The position numbers and the translations under genes were made by a program. Positions 24,765 to 34,427 of a DNA stretch of 64,000 bases are shown one piece after another. Numbering within the stretch: position 1 is the stretch's first letter; the number at the start of each line of letters is the position of its first letter. The notes below the pieces were generated by a model that did no database searches, was not told the DNA's origin, and worked only from the letters and a program-made list of their open reading frames with translations. Origin of the DNA: Coxiellaceae bacterium UBA6002 (GTDB lineage: Bacteria; Pseudomonadota; Gammaproteobacteria; UBA6002); assembly GCA_002429595.1 (NCBI GenBank), contig DJAM01000060.1:1-64000 (forward strand). The letters run 5' to 3'.

Positions 24765-25493
24765 ATGGATAATCAGAAAATAATGAACAATATAATTTGT
24801 CATATCACCAAAAAATCGCTCAAGCCTGAAGAAGCCCATCGAGGTGATTTTATCAGAAAGGGAATATTTAAACTCCTTCAGAAGGATTACCCGGATTTTA
24901 ATCAAGATTCTTATATTTCTTTTGAAGAACTCAATCGCTATCGAAAGATTTATTTAGCAAGTTTAATAAAGAAGGAGTCTAGTGAATTAAATCAACTCGA
25001 AAAAGAAGTCGTAAATGCAATCACCAAAAATGTCATTATTTCTGAAAATATTGAACTTGATATCGTTGAAAAATTAACTTTAGGTCAAAGGCTTGCTGAT
25101 ATTATTGCTAAATTCGGTGGCAGCTGGACTTTTATAGTCATTTTCTTTTCGTTTGTCATTTCCTGGGTAGCAATCAATATATGGTTATTAACCATCAAGC
25201 CCTTTGATCCTTATCCTTTCATTTTACTGAATCTCATCTTATCTTGTATAGCGGCTATACAAGCGCCGATCATTATGATGAGTCAAAATAGACTGGAAGA
25301 CAAAGATAGAAGAAGAGGGGAGCATGATTATAAAGTTAACCTCAAGGCAGAACTAGAAATTCGGTTATTGGATGAAAAACTAGATCATTTAATGATGCAC
25401 CAATATAAAAGGTTGCTTGAGATACAAGAACTTCAGACGGATTACCTTGAAGACATATTGAAAAAAATTGAAAAGAATTCGACTAATAGCTAA
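24765..25493 (+). CDS. DUF1003 membrane protein
   Basis: A 242-residue protein with a soluble N-terminal half, two membrane helices (about 120-142 and 150-175) and the DUF1003 core 'GQRLADIIAKFGGSWTFI ... NLILSCIAAIQAPIIMMSQNR' followed by a coiled C-terminus with 'LDEKLDHLM'. The function is unknown; the family recurs in stress and metal islands. It starts one base after the UbiB stop. Confidence 0.88.
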   Translation: MDNQKIMNNIICHITKKSLKPEEAHRGDFIRKGIFKLLQKDYPDFNQDSYISFEELNRYRKIYLASLIKKESSELNQLEKEVVNAITKNVIISENIELDIVEKLTLGQRLADIIAKFGGSWTFIVIFFSFVISWVAINIWLLTIKPFDPYPFILLNLILSCIAAIQAPIIMMSQNRLEDKDRRRGEHDYKVNLKAELEIRLLDEKLDHLMMHQYKRLLEIQELQTDYLEDILKKIEKNSTNS

Positions 25494-25588
25494 TAGCGGA
25501 AGATATTAGCTGCAATCTAAGCTTATCTTGCAAATACTCTATACTTATCCTGTTTCTTAATATCAACAATCCAAATAAGGAGTAAAGT

Positions 25589-25912
25589 ATGGAAAATAAT
25601 CTTAACAAATGCATTAAAACTTTCGAAGAATGTATTCGAGCATGTGAAAAATGTGCCTTTGAATGCTGTGCTCAATTGGGTAAAGACTATGCAGATTGCT
25701 TAAAAGCCTGTGTGACCTGTTCACAAGTTTGCTCCCTGTGCACCCAGCTCTGTGCGCGTAATGATAAGTTAGCTAAGGATATCATGACACTTTGTGCTAA
25801 AGCGTGTGAACTTTGTGCAACAGAATGTGAAAAACATCCCGATGAGCTTTGCAAGGAATGTGCAAAAGCCTGTCATGAATATGCTAATGTCTGTAAAAGC
25901 TGCTGTCAATAG
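25589..25912 (+). CDS. csp: Cys-rich four-helix-bundle copper storage protein (Csp)
   Basis: A 107-residue protein with about 20 Cys residues spaced three or four apart along helices (CIRACEKCAFEC, CLKACVTCSQVCSLCTQLC, CAKACELCATEC, CKECAKACHEYANVC). This is the DUF326/Csp signature: a helical bundle whose core Cys ligands store many Cu(I) ions. No signal peptide is visible, so it is the cytosolic (Csp3-like) form. AAGGAG precedes the ATG. It lies in its own short transcription unit beside metal pumps and complements the Cu-ATPase at 31590 and the oxidase at 44960. Confidence 0.9.
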   Translation: MENNLNKCIKTFEECIRACEKCAFECCAQLGKDYADCLKACVTCSQVCSLCTQLCARNDKLAKDIMTLCAKACELCATECEKHPDELCKECAKACHEYANVCKSCCQ

Positions 25913-26065
25913 ATTATAGGAGTTTAGAATAATAATTATTTAATCTCCTTCGAAGTTGATTTAAGACTAGCTAATCTCGGACTAGGCTCGCGTCGACCTG
26001 TACATCTTATTTTTCACTAGATTTAGGAAATCTATTGTTATAACCTTGAATTCATACAAGAAAGG

Positions 26066-26916
26066 AATGCCATTGGAGGTAGGGCAGCGGGTCAAGTGAT
26101 TAATGGTAACGAGCGATATGATATTTATGTTCGCTTAGCTAAACCGTATCGAGACAGTATCGAAACGATAAGCAATCTTATTTTATTATCACCCAAAGGA
26201 GCATGGGTTCGTTTAAATGATATAGCAAGCATAAAAGTAGAATCTGCACCTCCGCAAATTAGACGAGATGATGTGCAGCGTCGTGTTGTCATTCAAGCAA
26301 ATGTAGAAGGCCGAGAATGGGTAGTGTGGTATCAGAATTAAAACAACGGATTGAGAAAGAGGTTAAATTGCCCACCGGTTACTCTGTTACTTATGGTGGG
26401 CAATTTGAAAATCAACAACGTACCCAAGCAAGACTAATGATTGTTGTACCGATTTCTTTAGCACTTATTTTTTTGCTGCTTTATTTTGCTTTTAATTCCG
26501 CAGGACAAGCGCTCTTAGTCATGATTAATGTGCCGCTCGCTTTAATTGGGGGAATTTTTGCCTTATTTATCTCCGGCCAATATCTTTCAGTTCCAGGTTC
26601 CATCGGTTTCATTGCTTTTTTCGGTATTGCAGTTTTGAATGGTGTCGTGTTGGTGAATGCGATTAATCAAAATAAGCAAGAAGGAATGCCAATTGATGAG
26701 GCTGTATTCATCAGAGCACTATCACGATTACGTCCTGTTTTAATGACTGCATTTATTACGGCATTGGGTTTAATTCCTATGTTATTAGCACGTGGAATTG
26801 GTGTAGAAATTCAGCGTCCTTTAGCTATTGTAGTAGTAGGTGGATTAGTTTCTTCAATAGTGCTTACCCTACTTGTCCTACCTGTACTGTATGCTCATTT
26901 TTTCAAAAATGAATAA
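26066..26916 (+). pseudogene. Truncated, frameshifted CzcA/HelA-type RND pump
   Basis: The C-terminal quarter of a heavy-metal RND permease. Homology to the complete pump at 57146 starts at about 26066 (AIGG then AGQVINGNERYD) and runs to its stop. A one-base deletion near 26312, where the intact gene has GTGACATGGGG, shifts the frame: 26096-26341 and 26317-26916 are its two pieces. The last part keeps four or five membrane helices but no pump can be made. The DNA is clearly diverged from the 57146 copy, so it is an older paralogue rather than a recent duplicate. Confidence 0.92.
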
Positions 26917-27138
26917 AGTAGAACAAAAAATACTATGCAAACAGAATGTTATAATTGGTAAAAAGGATTAAAAAATATTTCTTAAAAAAAAGATAATTCG
27001 CTTTGCTATCAAATTAATGGGTAAAACTGGAATTAAAATGTTAATTTTTAGCTAGAAGCTAGCTGCAGATTTCTTTCATGGCGATTTTTCTCTGAAAACA
27101 AATAACCTGAAACGAGCAACGAAATTTGAGTAAATGAT

Positions 27139-29265
27139 ATGATAAAAACGACCTTTTATATTCCAAAAATGGATTGTCCTGAAGAAATAAATTTGATTAA
27201 AAAACGTTTGCAGTCTATGCCAGGTATTCAACAACTCGAATTTAATCTCATCCAACGAGAAGTTATTATTATCCATTCGCTCGCTGATATCTCGAATATT
27301 CAAACAGCACTTAAATCGTTGGGGATGGATTCTCAAATTAAAGCAGATTCTGCCACTAGCCAGCATCAAACGACATTGCAAGCTTCTGTCACACGGAAAG
27401 ATTGGGTGGTGATGGCTACTTCTGGTATTTTAGCACTGACAGCGGAAATCATTGGATTCATCACTCATACAGAAACTTCTTTACTCGTTATCATTCTTGC
27501 AATCGCTTCGATGTTAATAGGAGGGCGCCAAACTTTTCTCAAAGGATTAAGAGCAATACGCTACTTCAATCTCAATATGAATTTTTTAATGAGCATCGCT
27601 ATTATCGGTGCTGTGGCGGTTGGTGAGTGGCCAGAAGCAGCGGTAGTCACTTTTCTTTTTTCTTTGGCGGAACTTATTGAAGTGTACTCATTAGACAAAG
27701 CACGTCAAGCCATTCGAAGCCTTATGGAAATTGTCCCTGATACAGCGATCGTACAAGAGGCAGGCGGTTGGCATATTAAATCAGTTTCAGACATTGCTGT
27801 GGATTCTATCGTCTGGGTAAAACCGGGTGAACGTATCCCGCTTGATGGCGTGATTACCAGAGGACAATCGAGCGTCAATCAAGCACCGATAACGGGTGAA
27901 TCTATGCCTGTTAAAAAAAATAAAGGAGATAGTGTATTTGCGGGTACGTTAAATGAAAAAGGATCATTCGAATTCAGAGTCACCGTCAATCCGGGCAATA
28001 CCTTACTTGCCAAAATTATCCGCATCGTTCAACAAGCACAATCAGAACGTGCTCCTACTCAGCGATTTGTAGACCAATTTGCAAAATATTACACGCCGAG
28101 TATGGTTATCATGGCTTTATTAATTGCGGCTGTACCGCCGCTTTTTCTAGGTGCTGCTTTTTTACCTTGGTTCTATAAAGCACTTGTATTGTTGGTTATT
28201 GCTTGTCCATGTGCATTGGTAATTTCAACGCCTGTTACTATTGTTAGTGGCCTCACCGCGGCAGCAAGGCAGGGTATTCTTATTAAAGGCGGTGTTTATT
28301 TAGAAGCAGGACACAAACTTAAAGTAGTGGCATTTGATAAAACAGGGACACTTACTTATGGGAAGCCTCTTGTAACAGATGTAGTACCATTATTCGATCT
28401 CACAGAAAAGCAAGTATTGCAAATAGCCGCCAGTTTGGATATTCATTCAGAACACCCTATTGCTGAAGCAATTGTGATGAGATGGCAAAAAGAGAATTCT
28501 GAAAACTCATTATTAACTGTAGAAAACTTTGAAGCTATACCGGGTAGAGGTGTGATAGGAATTATTCAAGAGAAATTTTATTTCCTAGGAAATCATCGCT
28601 TTGCTGAAGAGAAGCGAGCATGTGATACACAAATAGAGGATGTGTTAAAACGTTTTGAACGAGAGGGCAAAACAACAATTGTATTAGGAACTGATCATCA
28701 ATCCCTGGCAATCATTGCAGTGGCTGACACACTTCGTGTGACGGCATTATCTGCTATTCAGTCGCTACATCAATTGGGGCTTACCAGCGCAATGATTACA
28801 GGTGACAACCCGGTGACAGCTCAAGCCATCGCAAAACAAGTGGATATTGATGATGTGCGTGCCAATCTATTACCCGAAGATAAACTTAAAGCCATCGATG
28901 CACTACTTAAAAGATATGGTGTAGTTGGTATGGTGGGAGACGGTATTAATGATGCCCCCGCATTGGCTAAAGCTTCTATTGGTTTTGCAATGGGTCATGC
29001 AGGAACAGATGTAGCATTGGAGACGGCTCATGTCGCACTTATGGAAGACGATCTCAATAAACTATCACTTTTTATTACCTTAAGCCGTAAAACTTGGCAT
29101 AAATTAATTGAAAATATAGCATTGTCAATAGGAATTAAAGCGGTATTTTTTATTCTCGCATTGTTTGGATTAGCAACACTATGGATGGCTGTATTTGCTG
29201 ATATGGGTGCAAGTTTGATTGTTGTACTAAATGGTTTGAGGTTGTTACAATTTGCAAAACACTAA
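27139..29265 (+). CDS. cadA: Zn/Cd/Pb P1B-2-type ATPase
   Basis: A 708-residue heavy-metal exporting ATPase. An N-terminal HMA-like domain carries MDCPEE instead of a CxxC motif. The membrane CPC (IACPCALVIS), DKTGT phosphorylation site, SEHP, MITGDN and GDGINDAP hinge are all present. In the last helix 'FADMGASLIVVLNGLRLL' the Asp corresponds to the Zn-binding Asp of ZntA, supporting Zn/Cd/Pb export. A close paralogue with the same organisation lies at 60890. No linked MerR or ArsR regulator is visible. Confidence 0.93.
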   Translation: MIKTTFYIPKMDCPEEINLIKKRLQSMPGIQQLEFNLIQREVIIIHSLADISNIQTALKSLGMDSQIKADSATSQHQTTLQASVTRKDWVVMATSGILALTAEIIGFITHTETSLLVIILAIASMLIGGRQTFLKGLRAIRYFNLNMNFLMSIAIIGAVAVGEWPEAAVVTFLFSLAELIEVYSLDKARQAIRSLMEIVPDTAIVQEAGGWHIKSVSDIAVDSIVWVKPGERIPLDGVITRGQSSVNQAPITGESMPVKKNKGDSVFAGTLNEKGSFEFRVTVNPGNTLLAKIIRIVQQAQSERAPTQRFVDQFAKYYTPSMVIMALLIAAVPPLFLGAAFLPWFYKALVLLVIACPCALVISTPVTIVSGLTAAARQGILIKGGVYLEAGHKLKVVAFDKTGTLTYGKPLVTDVVPLFDLTEKQVLQIAASLDIHSEHPIAEAIVMRWQKENSENSLLTVENFEAIPGRGVIGIIQEKFYFLGNHRFAEEKRACDTQIEDVLKRFEREGKTTIVLGTDHQSLAIIAVADTLRVTALSAIQSLHQLGLTSAMITGDNPVTAQAIAKQVDIDDVRANLLPEDKLKAIDALLKRYGVVGMVGDGINDAPALAKASIGFAMGHAGTDVALETAHVALMEDDLNKLSLFITLSRKTWHKLIENIALSIGIKAVFFILALFGLATLWMAVFADMGASLIVVLNGLRLLQFAKH

Positions 29266-29458
29266 ATGAATAATGAAAGTGTTGATTAGAAGAACAGGAC
29301 GCATATTTTCTCCATGTCTAAGGTGGAAATATGATAATTTGCTATGATAACAGGATGATTTTGCTGCTTGATCGTCAACAAGGAAATATTAAATCATTGT
29401 CGTGGGTTGGAAAATTGAAGAATATTTTCAAATAACCAAACATGATTTAAAAAAACAC

Positions 29459-30595
29459 TTACTCATGCAGAACTTCAATTTTATCCGTTTTTTCCCAAGT
29501 AAATTCGCTTCTGCCAAAATGACCATAAGCTGCCGTCGCTAAATAAATAGGTCTTAACAAATTCAGCGTATGAATAATACCATAAGGTCTTAAATCGAAA
29601 TTTTCATGAATCAATTCCATTATTTCTGATTCTTTGACTTTGCCAGTACCAAACGTATCCACTCGAATAGAAATGGGTTCTGCAATCCCAATAGCATAGG
29701 AAATTTGTATCTCACATCGAGATGCCAAGCCTGCTGCCACAATGTTTTTTGCGATATAACGCGCGGCATAAGCGCCAGAGCGATCTACTTTTGAAGGATC
29801 TTTTCCGGAAAAAGACCCGCCGCCATGGCGGGCCATGCTGCCGTAGGAATCCACGGCGGTCTTTTTCCCCGTTAAGCCACAATCACCTTGAGGGCCACCA
29901 ATGACAAATCGACCGGTAGGATTAATATAGTAACGTGTGTTTTTATCCAACCATTCGAGAGGTAAAATAGGCTTGATAATTTCTTCATGAACGGCTTCAA
30001 CTAAATTTTTATAATTGATTTCAGGACTGTGCTGAGTTGACAATACAATGGCGTCTACTCCGATGGGTTTACCATCATGATACCGTAGTGTGATTTGGCT
30101 TTTAGCATCAGGGCGTAGCCATGGTAATTTACCACTTTTACGCACTTTCGCATGGCGTTTCATAAGGCGGTGAGCATATACAATGGGTGCTGGCATTAAA
30201 ACGTCTGTCTCAGTACATGCATAGCCAAATACCATGCCTTGATCACCTGCACCTTGTGCTTCAGGTAAGGAACGATTGACTCCTTGAGCGATGTCGGGTG
30301 ATTGCTTGCCAATAACTGAAACCACGGTACAAGAATTTCCGCCAAAACCCAGTGCGGGATTGTCATAGCCTATGGTATTAACACATTCACGAACAATGTG
30401 TTCGATATCCACTGCAGCATTGGAGCTAATTTCTCCGGTTATTAGCACCATGCTAGTTTTAACCACAACTTGACAAGCAACGCGGCAATGAGGATCTTGG
30501 GCGATATTGGCATCTAAGATAGCATCAGCAATTTGATCGGCTATTTTATCAGGGTGTCCTTCTGAGACCGATTCTGACGTGAATAATTGCTCCAT
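29459..30595 (-). CDS. metK: S-adenosylmethionine synthetase (accessory copy)
   Basis: A 378-residue methionine adenosyltransferase making SAM from ATP and methionine. It has SEGHPDKIADQ, the GAGDQGMVFGYA loop, GGPQGDCGLTGKK and 'ARHGGGSFSGKDPSKVDRS', so catalytic segments are intact. The ATG at 30595 has AGGA five bases upstream and starts the normal protein. It is the last of four closely spaced minus-strand genes starting with a copper ATPase, an unusual place for a housekeeping enzyme; the host presumably has its own copy. Confidence 0.96.
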   Translation of the reverse strand: MEQLFTSESVSEGHPDKIADQIADAILDANIAQDPHCRVACQVVVKTSMVLITGEISSNAAVDIEHIVRECVNTIGYDNPALGFGGNSCTVVSVIGKQSPDIAQGVNRSLPEAQGAGDQGMVFGYACTETDVLMPAPIVYAHRLMKRHAKVRKSGKLPWLRPDAKSQITLRYHDGKPIGVDAIVLSTQHSPEINYKNLVEAVHEEIIKPILPLEWLDKNTRYYINPTGRFVIGGPQGDCGLTGKKTAVDSYGSMARHGGGSFSGKDPSKVDRSGAYAARYIAKNIVAAGLASRCEIQISYAIGIAEPISIRVDTFGTGKVKESEIMELIHENFDLRPYGIIHTLNLLRPIYLATAAYGHFGRSEFTWEKTDKIEVLHE

Positions 30596-30606
30596 TAATT
30601 CCTCAT

Positions 30607-31101
30607 TTATAAATCGAGCCAATATTTTGGAAAATGTTCTTTTGTAAATTCCGCCTTAATCATCTTTTGCTGTGTGCCGATACGACGAATTTGTATGGTA
30701 ATACGGTATAGATTTTGGCTATCAATTTTAAAGTAATTACCAAAGGTAATGGTGTTAGCAATTTTCATGGGTTCGAGCGTTTTGGTTTCGCTGGTCAAAC
30801 CAATTTCTTCGACTGTGGCGGTGACCTCAGCATCTGTGATGCGCTGATTTGTTGCATTATCAAATAAGGCGACAATTAGATGGTAACGATGCGTTTGACT
30901 TGGAATCCCACCGTGCATCTTGCTTTCAGGATGTTCCTTAGCATGTCCAAGAATCATCTGGGTAGGAAGGGCACCCAAGTAAATGGCTACGCCATCAACG
31001 ATTTTGTAGGGCTCAATTTCGGCGGCAAACGATGTCTTCATGGATAAACTAATTGCCACTAACATGCATAACCAGACTGTCTTTTTAATATAAGTAGCCA
31101 T
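30607..31101 (-). CDS. Secreted His-rich protein of the copper operon
   Basis: A 164-residue protein with a signal peptide (about 1-27, ending SFAAE). The mature N-terminal part has a His/Met cluster (HAKEHPESKMHGG followed by THRYH) and then a beta-rich domain (LIVALFDNATNQRITDAEVT). The fold resembles small periplasmic chaperone-like domains, but I do not recognise the family. The His/Met cluster and position after a copper ATPase suggest periplasmic copper binding. It is separated by 11 bases from metK and 32 from usp. Confidence 0.6.
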   Translation of the reverse strand: MATYIKKTVWLCMLVAISLSMKTSFAAEIEPYKIVDGVAIYLGALPTQMILGHAKEHPESKMHGGIPSQTHRYHLIVALFDNATNQRITDAEVTATVEEIGLTSETKTLEPMKIANTITFGNYFKIDSQNLYRITIQIRRIGTQQKMIKAEFTKEHFPKYWLDL

Positions 31102-31133
31102 TTGCTTTTCCTCCAGATCAATGCCATCGAATT

Positions 31134-31556
31134 TTATGCATACTTCGGATACGGTAAGGTTAATACATCACATCTTGCATTCGATAAAGCCGCATAAGCT
31201 GTGGAGCCCAACAGATGATAAAGTCCACGGCGTTCATGATGTCCTACGATGAGTAAATCTATGTCCAGTCGCTTCATGTAGTCAGGAATAATGTCCTTTG
31301 GGTTACCGCATTCCACATATTGATTTTCAGGAGGCACATTCAATTTCTTGCCTATTTCAGCTAATTGTTCTTTTCCATGCTCCATACAGGATGCTTTGTC
31401 ATACAGTAGTTCTTCATACACGCCATTGGGTAATTCAACCACATGAAGCAAACTCAGTTTTGCATGAAACAATTCATTTAATTGTTTGATTTTTTCGACA
31501 GCAAAATAATTTCCTTTACTGTCAAGCTCAACAGCAAATAAAATATGTTTATACAT
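31134..31556 (-). CDS. Universal stress protein, second copy
   Basis: A 140-residue UspA-fold protein with 'LIVGHHERRGLYHLLGSTAYAAL' as ATP-binding signature (G-2x-R/G-x9-G-S variant) and DIDLLIVG-like strand. It differs clearly from the Usp at 21358. It is the second gene of the copper ATPase operon, 33 bases after it. Confidence 0.92.
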   Translation of the reverse strand: MYKHILFAVELDSKGNYFAVEKIKQLNELFHAKLSLLHVVELPNGVYEELLYDKASCMEHGKEQLAEIGKKLNVPPENQYVECGNPKDIIPDYMKRLDIDLLIVGHHERRGLYHLLGSTAYAALSNARCDVLTLPYPKYA

Positions 31557-31589
31557 GGCAACTCCTTAAAACTATTTTTAGTTCCTTCT

Positions 31590-33938
31590 TCATAGCTTTC
31601 CCAACTTTTGTATTTTCAAGAGGGCTGAATTAGCAATAACAGAAAGAGAGCTCAGCGCCATGGCAGCGGCGGCGATGATGGGATTAAGAAACCCAAAAGC
31701 GGCGATTGGCAGGCCAATCGTGTTATAAATAAATGCCCAGAAGAGGTTTTGCTTGATCTTCCGCATGGTAGCGCGAGACACACGAATAGCTGTGACCACA
31801 TCGCGCACATCGTTCTTGATAAGAATGATGCCTCCCGTTTCTTTCGCCACGTCTGAACCTGAGCCAATGGCAATACCGATAGTTGCTGTGGCGAGTGCAG
31901 GCGCATCATTCACCCCATCTCCGACCATGGCCACTACTTTGCCTTGTTTCTGCAAGTTCTGAATAACTTCTACTTTTGATGCAGGTAGGACTTCAGCAAT
32001 AACTCGGGTAATCCCCAACTGTTTTGCAATCGCATTGGCAGTGCGCTGATTGTCTCCGGTGAGCATGATCACTTCGATCCCATCGGCTTGTAGGCTCGAT
32101 ATAGCTTCTTTGGCTTCGGGTTTCAATGTATCAGCCACAGCAATGATACCAATCAATGTTTGATCGGATGCAACCAGCATGGCAGTTTTGCCTTCTGCTT
32201 CGAGTTGTGGCATGTATTTTTCTGCGACTTGAGTTGCAATATTTTCACGTTGAAATAGACGGCGATTACCCAGTAGAACATGATGATTGTCAACCGTACC
32301 TTGAATACCATGGCCTGGAATTGCCTCGAATTGAGATAGGGTGGGTATGCTTAGCTTGCGGTGCTGCGCGGCACGCACGATGGCCTCGCCCAAAGGATGC
32401 TCAGAACCCGCCTCAAGTGCGGCTCCTAATGATAAAATTTCATTTTCGGATTGGGATGAAAGCATGATGATGTCGGTGACATTCGGTTCGCCGCGTGTCA
32501 ACGTACCCGTTTTGTCAAAAACAATCGTCGTTAATTTTTGGGCGCGTTCTAACACCTCTCCACCACGAATCAAGATACCTTTGTCTGCGCCTTTACCCAC
32601 ACCGACCATGAGTGCCGCCGGCGTTGCGACCCCGAGGGCGCAAGGACAAGAAATGATCAGGACCGCAATGAAGGCGAGCAGTCCTTGTGGGAAGTTGCCA
32701 GCAATCCACCAGCCGAAAAACGCAAGTAAAGCAATGATGACGACACTGGGAACAAAATAGGCCGTCACCTGATCAGCAATACGCTGAATTTGTGCGGTAC
32801 TTGCTTGAGCATCTTCAACCATCTTAATAATTTGTGCTAAGGCTGTTTGTGCACCTACCTTGGTTGCTTTAAAGCGAAGCATGCCATGTTGGTTCAATGT
32901 ACCGCCGATCACTTCATCACCCGGATGTTTCTCAATGGGCATGGATTCTCCTGTCAGCATGGATTCGTCCACAGAAGATGATCCTTCAAAAACTGCGCCA
33001 TCAGTTGGGATTTTTTCGCCTGGACGTACAATGACTACTTCATCCACCATGATGGTTTCTGCAGGGATTTCCATTTCTTGTCCTTCGCGAATGACATGAG
33101 CGGTTGCGGGTTTCAAATCCAATAGCTTGCGTACGGCAGCAGAAGATCGCTTCTTAATAATTTCTTCCATGTACTTGCCTAGCAGCACGAAGGCGATGAT
33201 GACCGCTGACACCTCAAAGTAGACATCGCGTTCATTCACTTTGATGGGCAGTACATCAGGAAAGAACAGCACGGCGACACTATAAAAATAAGCCACAGAG
33301 GTACCCAGCGCGATCAAAAAATCCATATTGATGTGGCGTGTTCGGATCGCATCCCATGAACCTTTATAAAAGCTCCAGCCGCCAATGAATTGTACCGGTG
33401 TGACTAAAATGAATAGCCACATACCCCAAGTGAACCAAGGCAGAGCGGGGATGGGTGCCCAAGTGACAATGGTGGCGCCTGCCGCCAATGTCAAAAAGGC
33501 GCCGGCGCGTAGAATGGCGAGTAGGAGTACGCCGGTCAGAGCGATCGCGACCCGCTTTTTCATCGATTTAAGTTCTGCTTCAGGTGATTCGAATGTGTGC
33601 AGACAATTGACACTGCAGAAGTAATAAGCACGTCCTGCCCGCTGCGTTTTAAGGGCAGTGGATTTTTCGACAATCATGCCACAGATGGGATCTTTTGCCT
33701 TTTCATGGCTTGGCTTCTCCGGCTCCTCAAGTTTTTTTTGGGGTGTCTGTTCGTGGATATTTAAATCAGAAGTGTGATCATGTGATTCGGGTGGTGCTTT
33801 AACAAATTTTGCTGGATCTTCCTGGAATTTGGCCTGGCATTTTGCAGAACAAAAATAATAGCGATGTCTGTTAAGAACCACATTGCCTGAAGCGGATTCT
33901 TCGCTAATTTGCATTCCACAAACTGGATCAATGGTCAT
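31590..33938 (-). CDS. copA: Cu(I) P1B-1-type ATPase with two YHS domains
   Basis: A 782-residue copper exporting ATPase. Instead of HMA domains it has two N-terminal YHS/TRASH metal-binding domains (about 1-45, DPVCGM...FCSAKCQ; and 80-125, DPICGM...FCSVNCL) joined by a His/Glu/Lys linker. The membrane CPC is near residue 430 (ISCPCALGVATP), DKTGT near 475 and GDGVNDAP follows. The final helices carry the P1B-1 pattern (YNTIGLPIAA, then ALSSLSVIANSALL). The ATG at 33938 has AGGA at proper spacing; ATG 33965 has none. First gene of the operon with usp, the His-rich protein and metK. Confidence 0.95.
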   Translation of the reverse strand: MTIDPVCGMQISEESASGNVVLNRHRYYFCSAKCQAKFQEDPAKFVKAPPESHDHTSDLNIHEQTPQKKLEEPEKPSHEKAKDPICGMIVEKSTALKTQRAGRAYYFCSVNCLHTFESPEAELKSMKKRVAIALTGVLLLAILRAGAFLTLAAGATIVTWAPIPALPWFTWGMWLFILVTPVQFIGGWSFYKGSWDAIRTRHINMDFLIALGTSVAYFYSVAVLFFPDVLPIKVNERDVYFEVSAVIIAFVLLGKYMEEIIKKRSSAAVRKLLDLKPATAHVIREGQEMEIPAETIMVDEVVIVRPGEKIPTDGAVFEGSSSVDESMLTGESMPIEKHPGDEVIGGTLNQHGMLRFKATKVGAQTALAQIIKMVEDAQASTAQIQRIADQVTAYFVPSVVIIALLAFFGWWIAGNFPQGLLAFIAVLIISCPCALGVATPAALMVGVGKGADKGILIRGGEVLERAQKLTTIVFDKTGTLTRGEPNVTDIIMLSSQSENEILSLGAALEAGSEHPLGEAIVRAAQHRKLSIPTLSQFEAIPGHGIQGTVDNHHVLLGNRRLFQRENIATQVAEKYMPQLEAEGKTAMLVASDQTLIGIIAVADTLKPEAKEAISSLQADGIEVIMLTGDNQRTANAIAKQLGITRVIAEVLPASKVEVIQNLQKQGKVVAMVGDGVNDAPALATATIGIAIGSGSDVAKETGGIILIKNDVRDVVTAIRVSRATMRKIKQNLFWAFIYNTIGLPIAAFGFLNPIIAAAAMALSSLSVIANSALLKIQKLGKL

Positions 33939-34121
33939 CACAAATCCTTTATCGACTTTCTCCATGATGGCAGATGATATTATCTGTAGATTTTATAATA
34001 GCTAAGTCAATCATGTTATGCCATCTGTCAGAATCACATAGGCGAGTATGCTATAGTCGATAATAGAACAATCTTGCAGTCAACATAAAGTTTTCGATAC
34101 TACTATGGAGTATTTTATATA

Positions 34122-34289
34122 ATGTTTCTATCTCATTTTGTATTTGATTTAATTGTCCTGATCTTGGGTGTCGGTTTGCTCTTCTGGTCCAAGGGAGGTG
34201 AGGGTTTGGCAAACAAGATTGCAACATTATTTGCCTTTGTCATTATAATCCTTGCGGCTATTGCCATGGTTTACCACTTATTCCATTAA
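34122..34289 (+). CDS. Short two-helix membrane protein (family A, copy 3)
   Basis: A 55-residue protein from ATG 34122 to TAA 34289, starting MFLSHFVFDLIVLILGVGLL. The layout (first helix, then FWSKGGEG, then a second helix ending MVYHLFH) matches the proteins at 21045 and 22776, which supports it as a real gene despite its size. GGAG lies about 11 bases upstream. It is divergent from the copper ATPase operon. Confidence 0.55.
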   Translation: MFLSHFVFDLIVLILGVGLLFWSKGGEGLANKIATLFAFVIIILAAIAMVYHLFH

Positions 34290-34403
34290 TATTGAGAAAG
34301 TGACTATTTCTGTGTGCAAAGAGAATAAATTTAAACTGTTTGATGGTCCTAAGATGTTTATTCTTGTCATTTGTTATTAAAGCTTAAACGTATTATACTA
34401 GTC

Positions 34404-34417
34404 TTAAACTAGTTTAA
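34404..34417. promoter_or_regulatory. Operator-like palindrome before the VapBC-type pair
   Basis: TTAAACTAGTTTAA is a perfect 14-bp palindrome just upstream of the ribosome binding site (AAGAGG, 34417-34422) of the antitoxin gene. Toxin-antitoxin operons are usually autoregulated at such sites. Confidence 0.55.
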
Positions 34418-34427
34418 AGAGGTATTT

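Noticed and set aside
26317..26916. A stand-alone 199-residue membrane transporter gene
   Set aside because: It aligns with the C-terminus of the full RND pump and is separated from its upstream piece only by a one-base shift, so it is a remnant.
31652..33624. Several rightward open frames opposite the copper ATPase
   Set aside because: They are antisense to a well-conserved gene and contain no domain, signal or start context.
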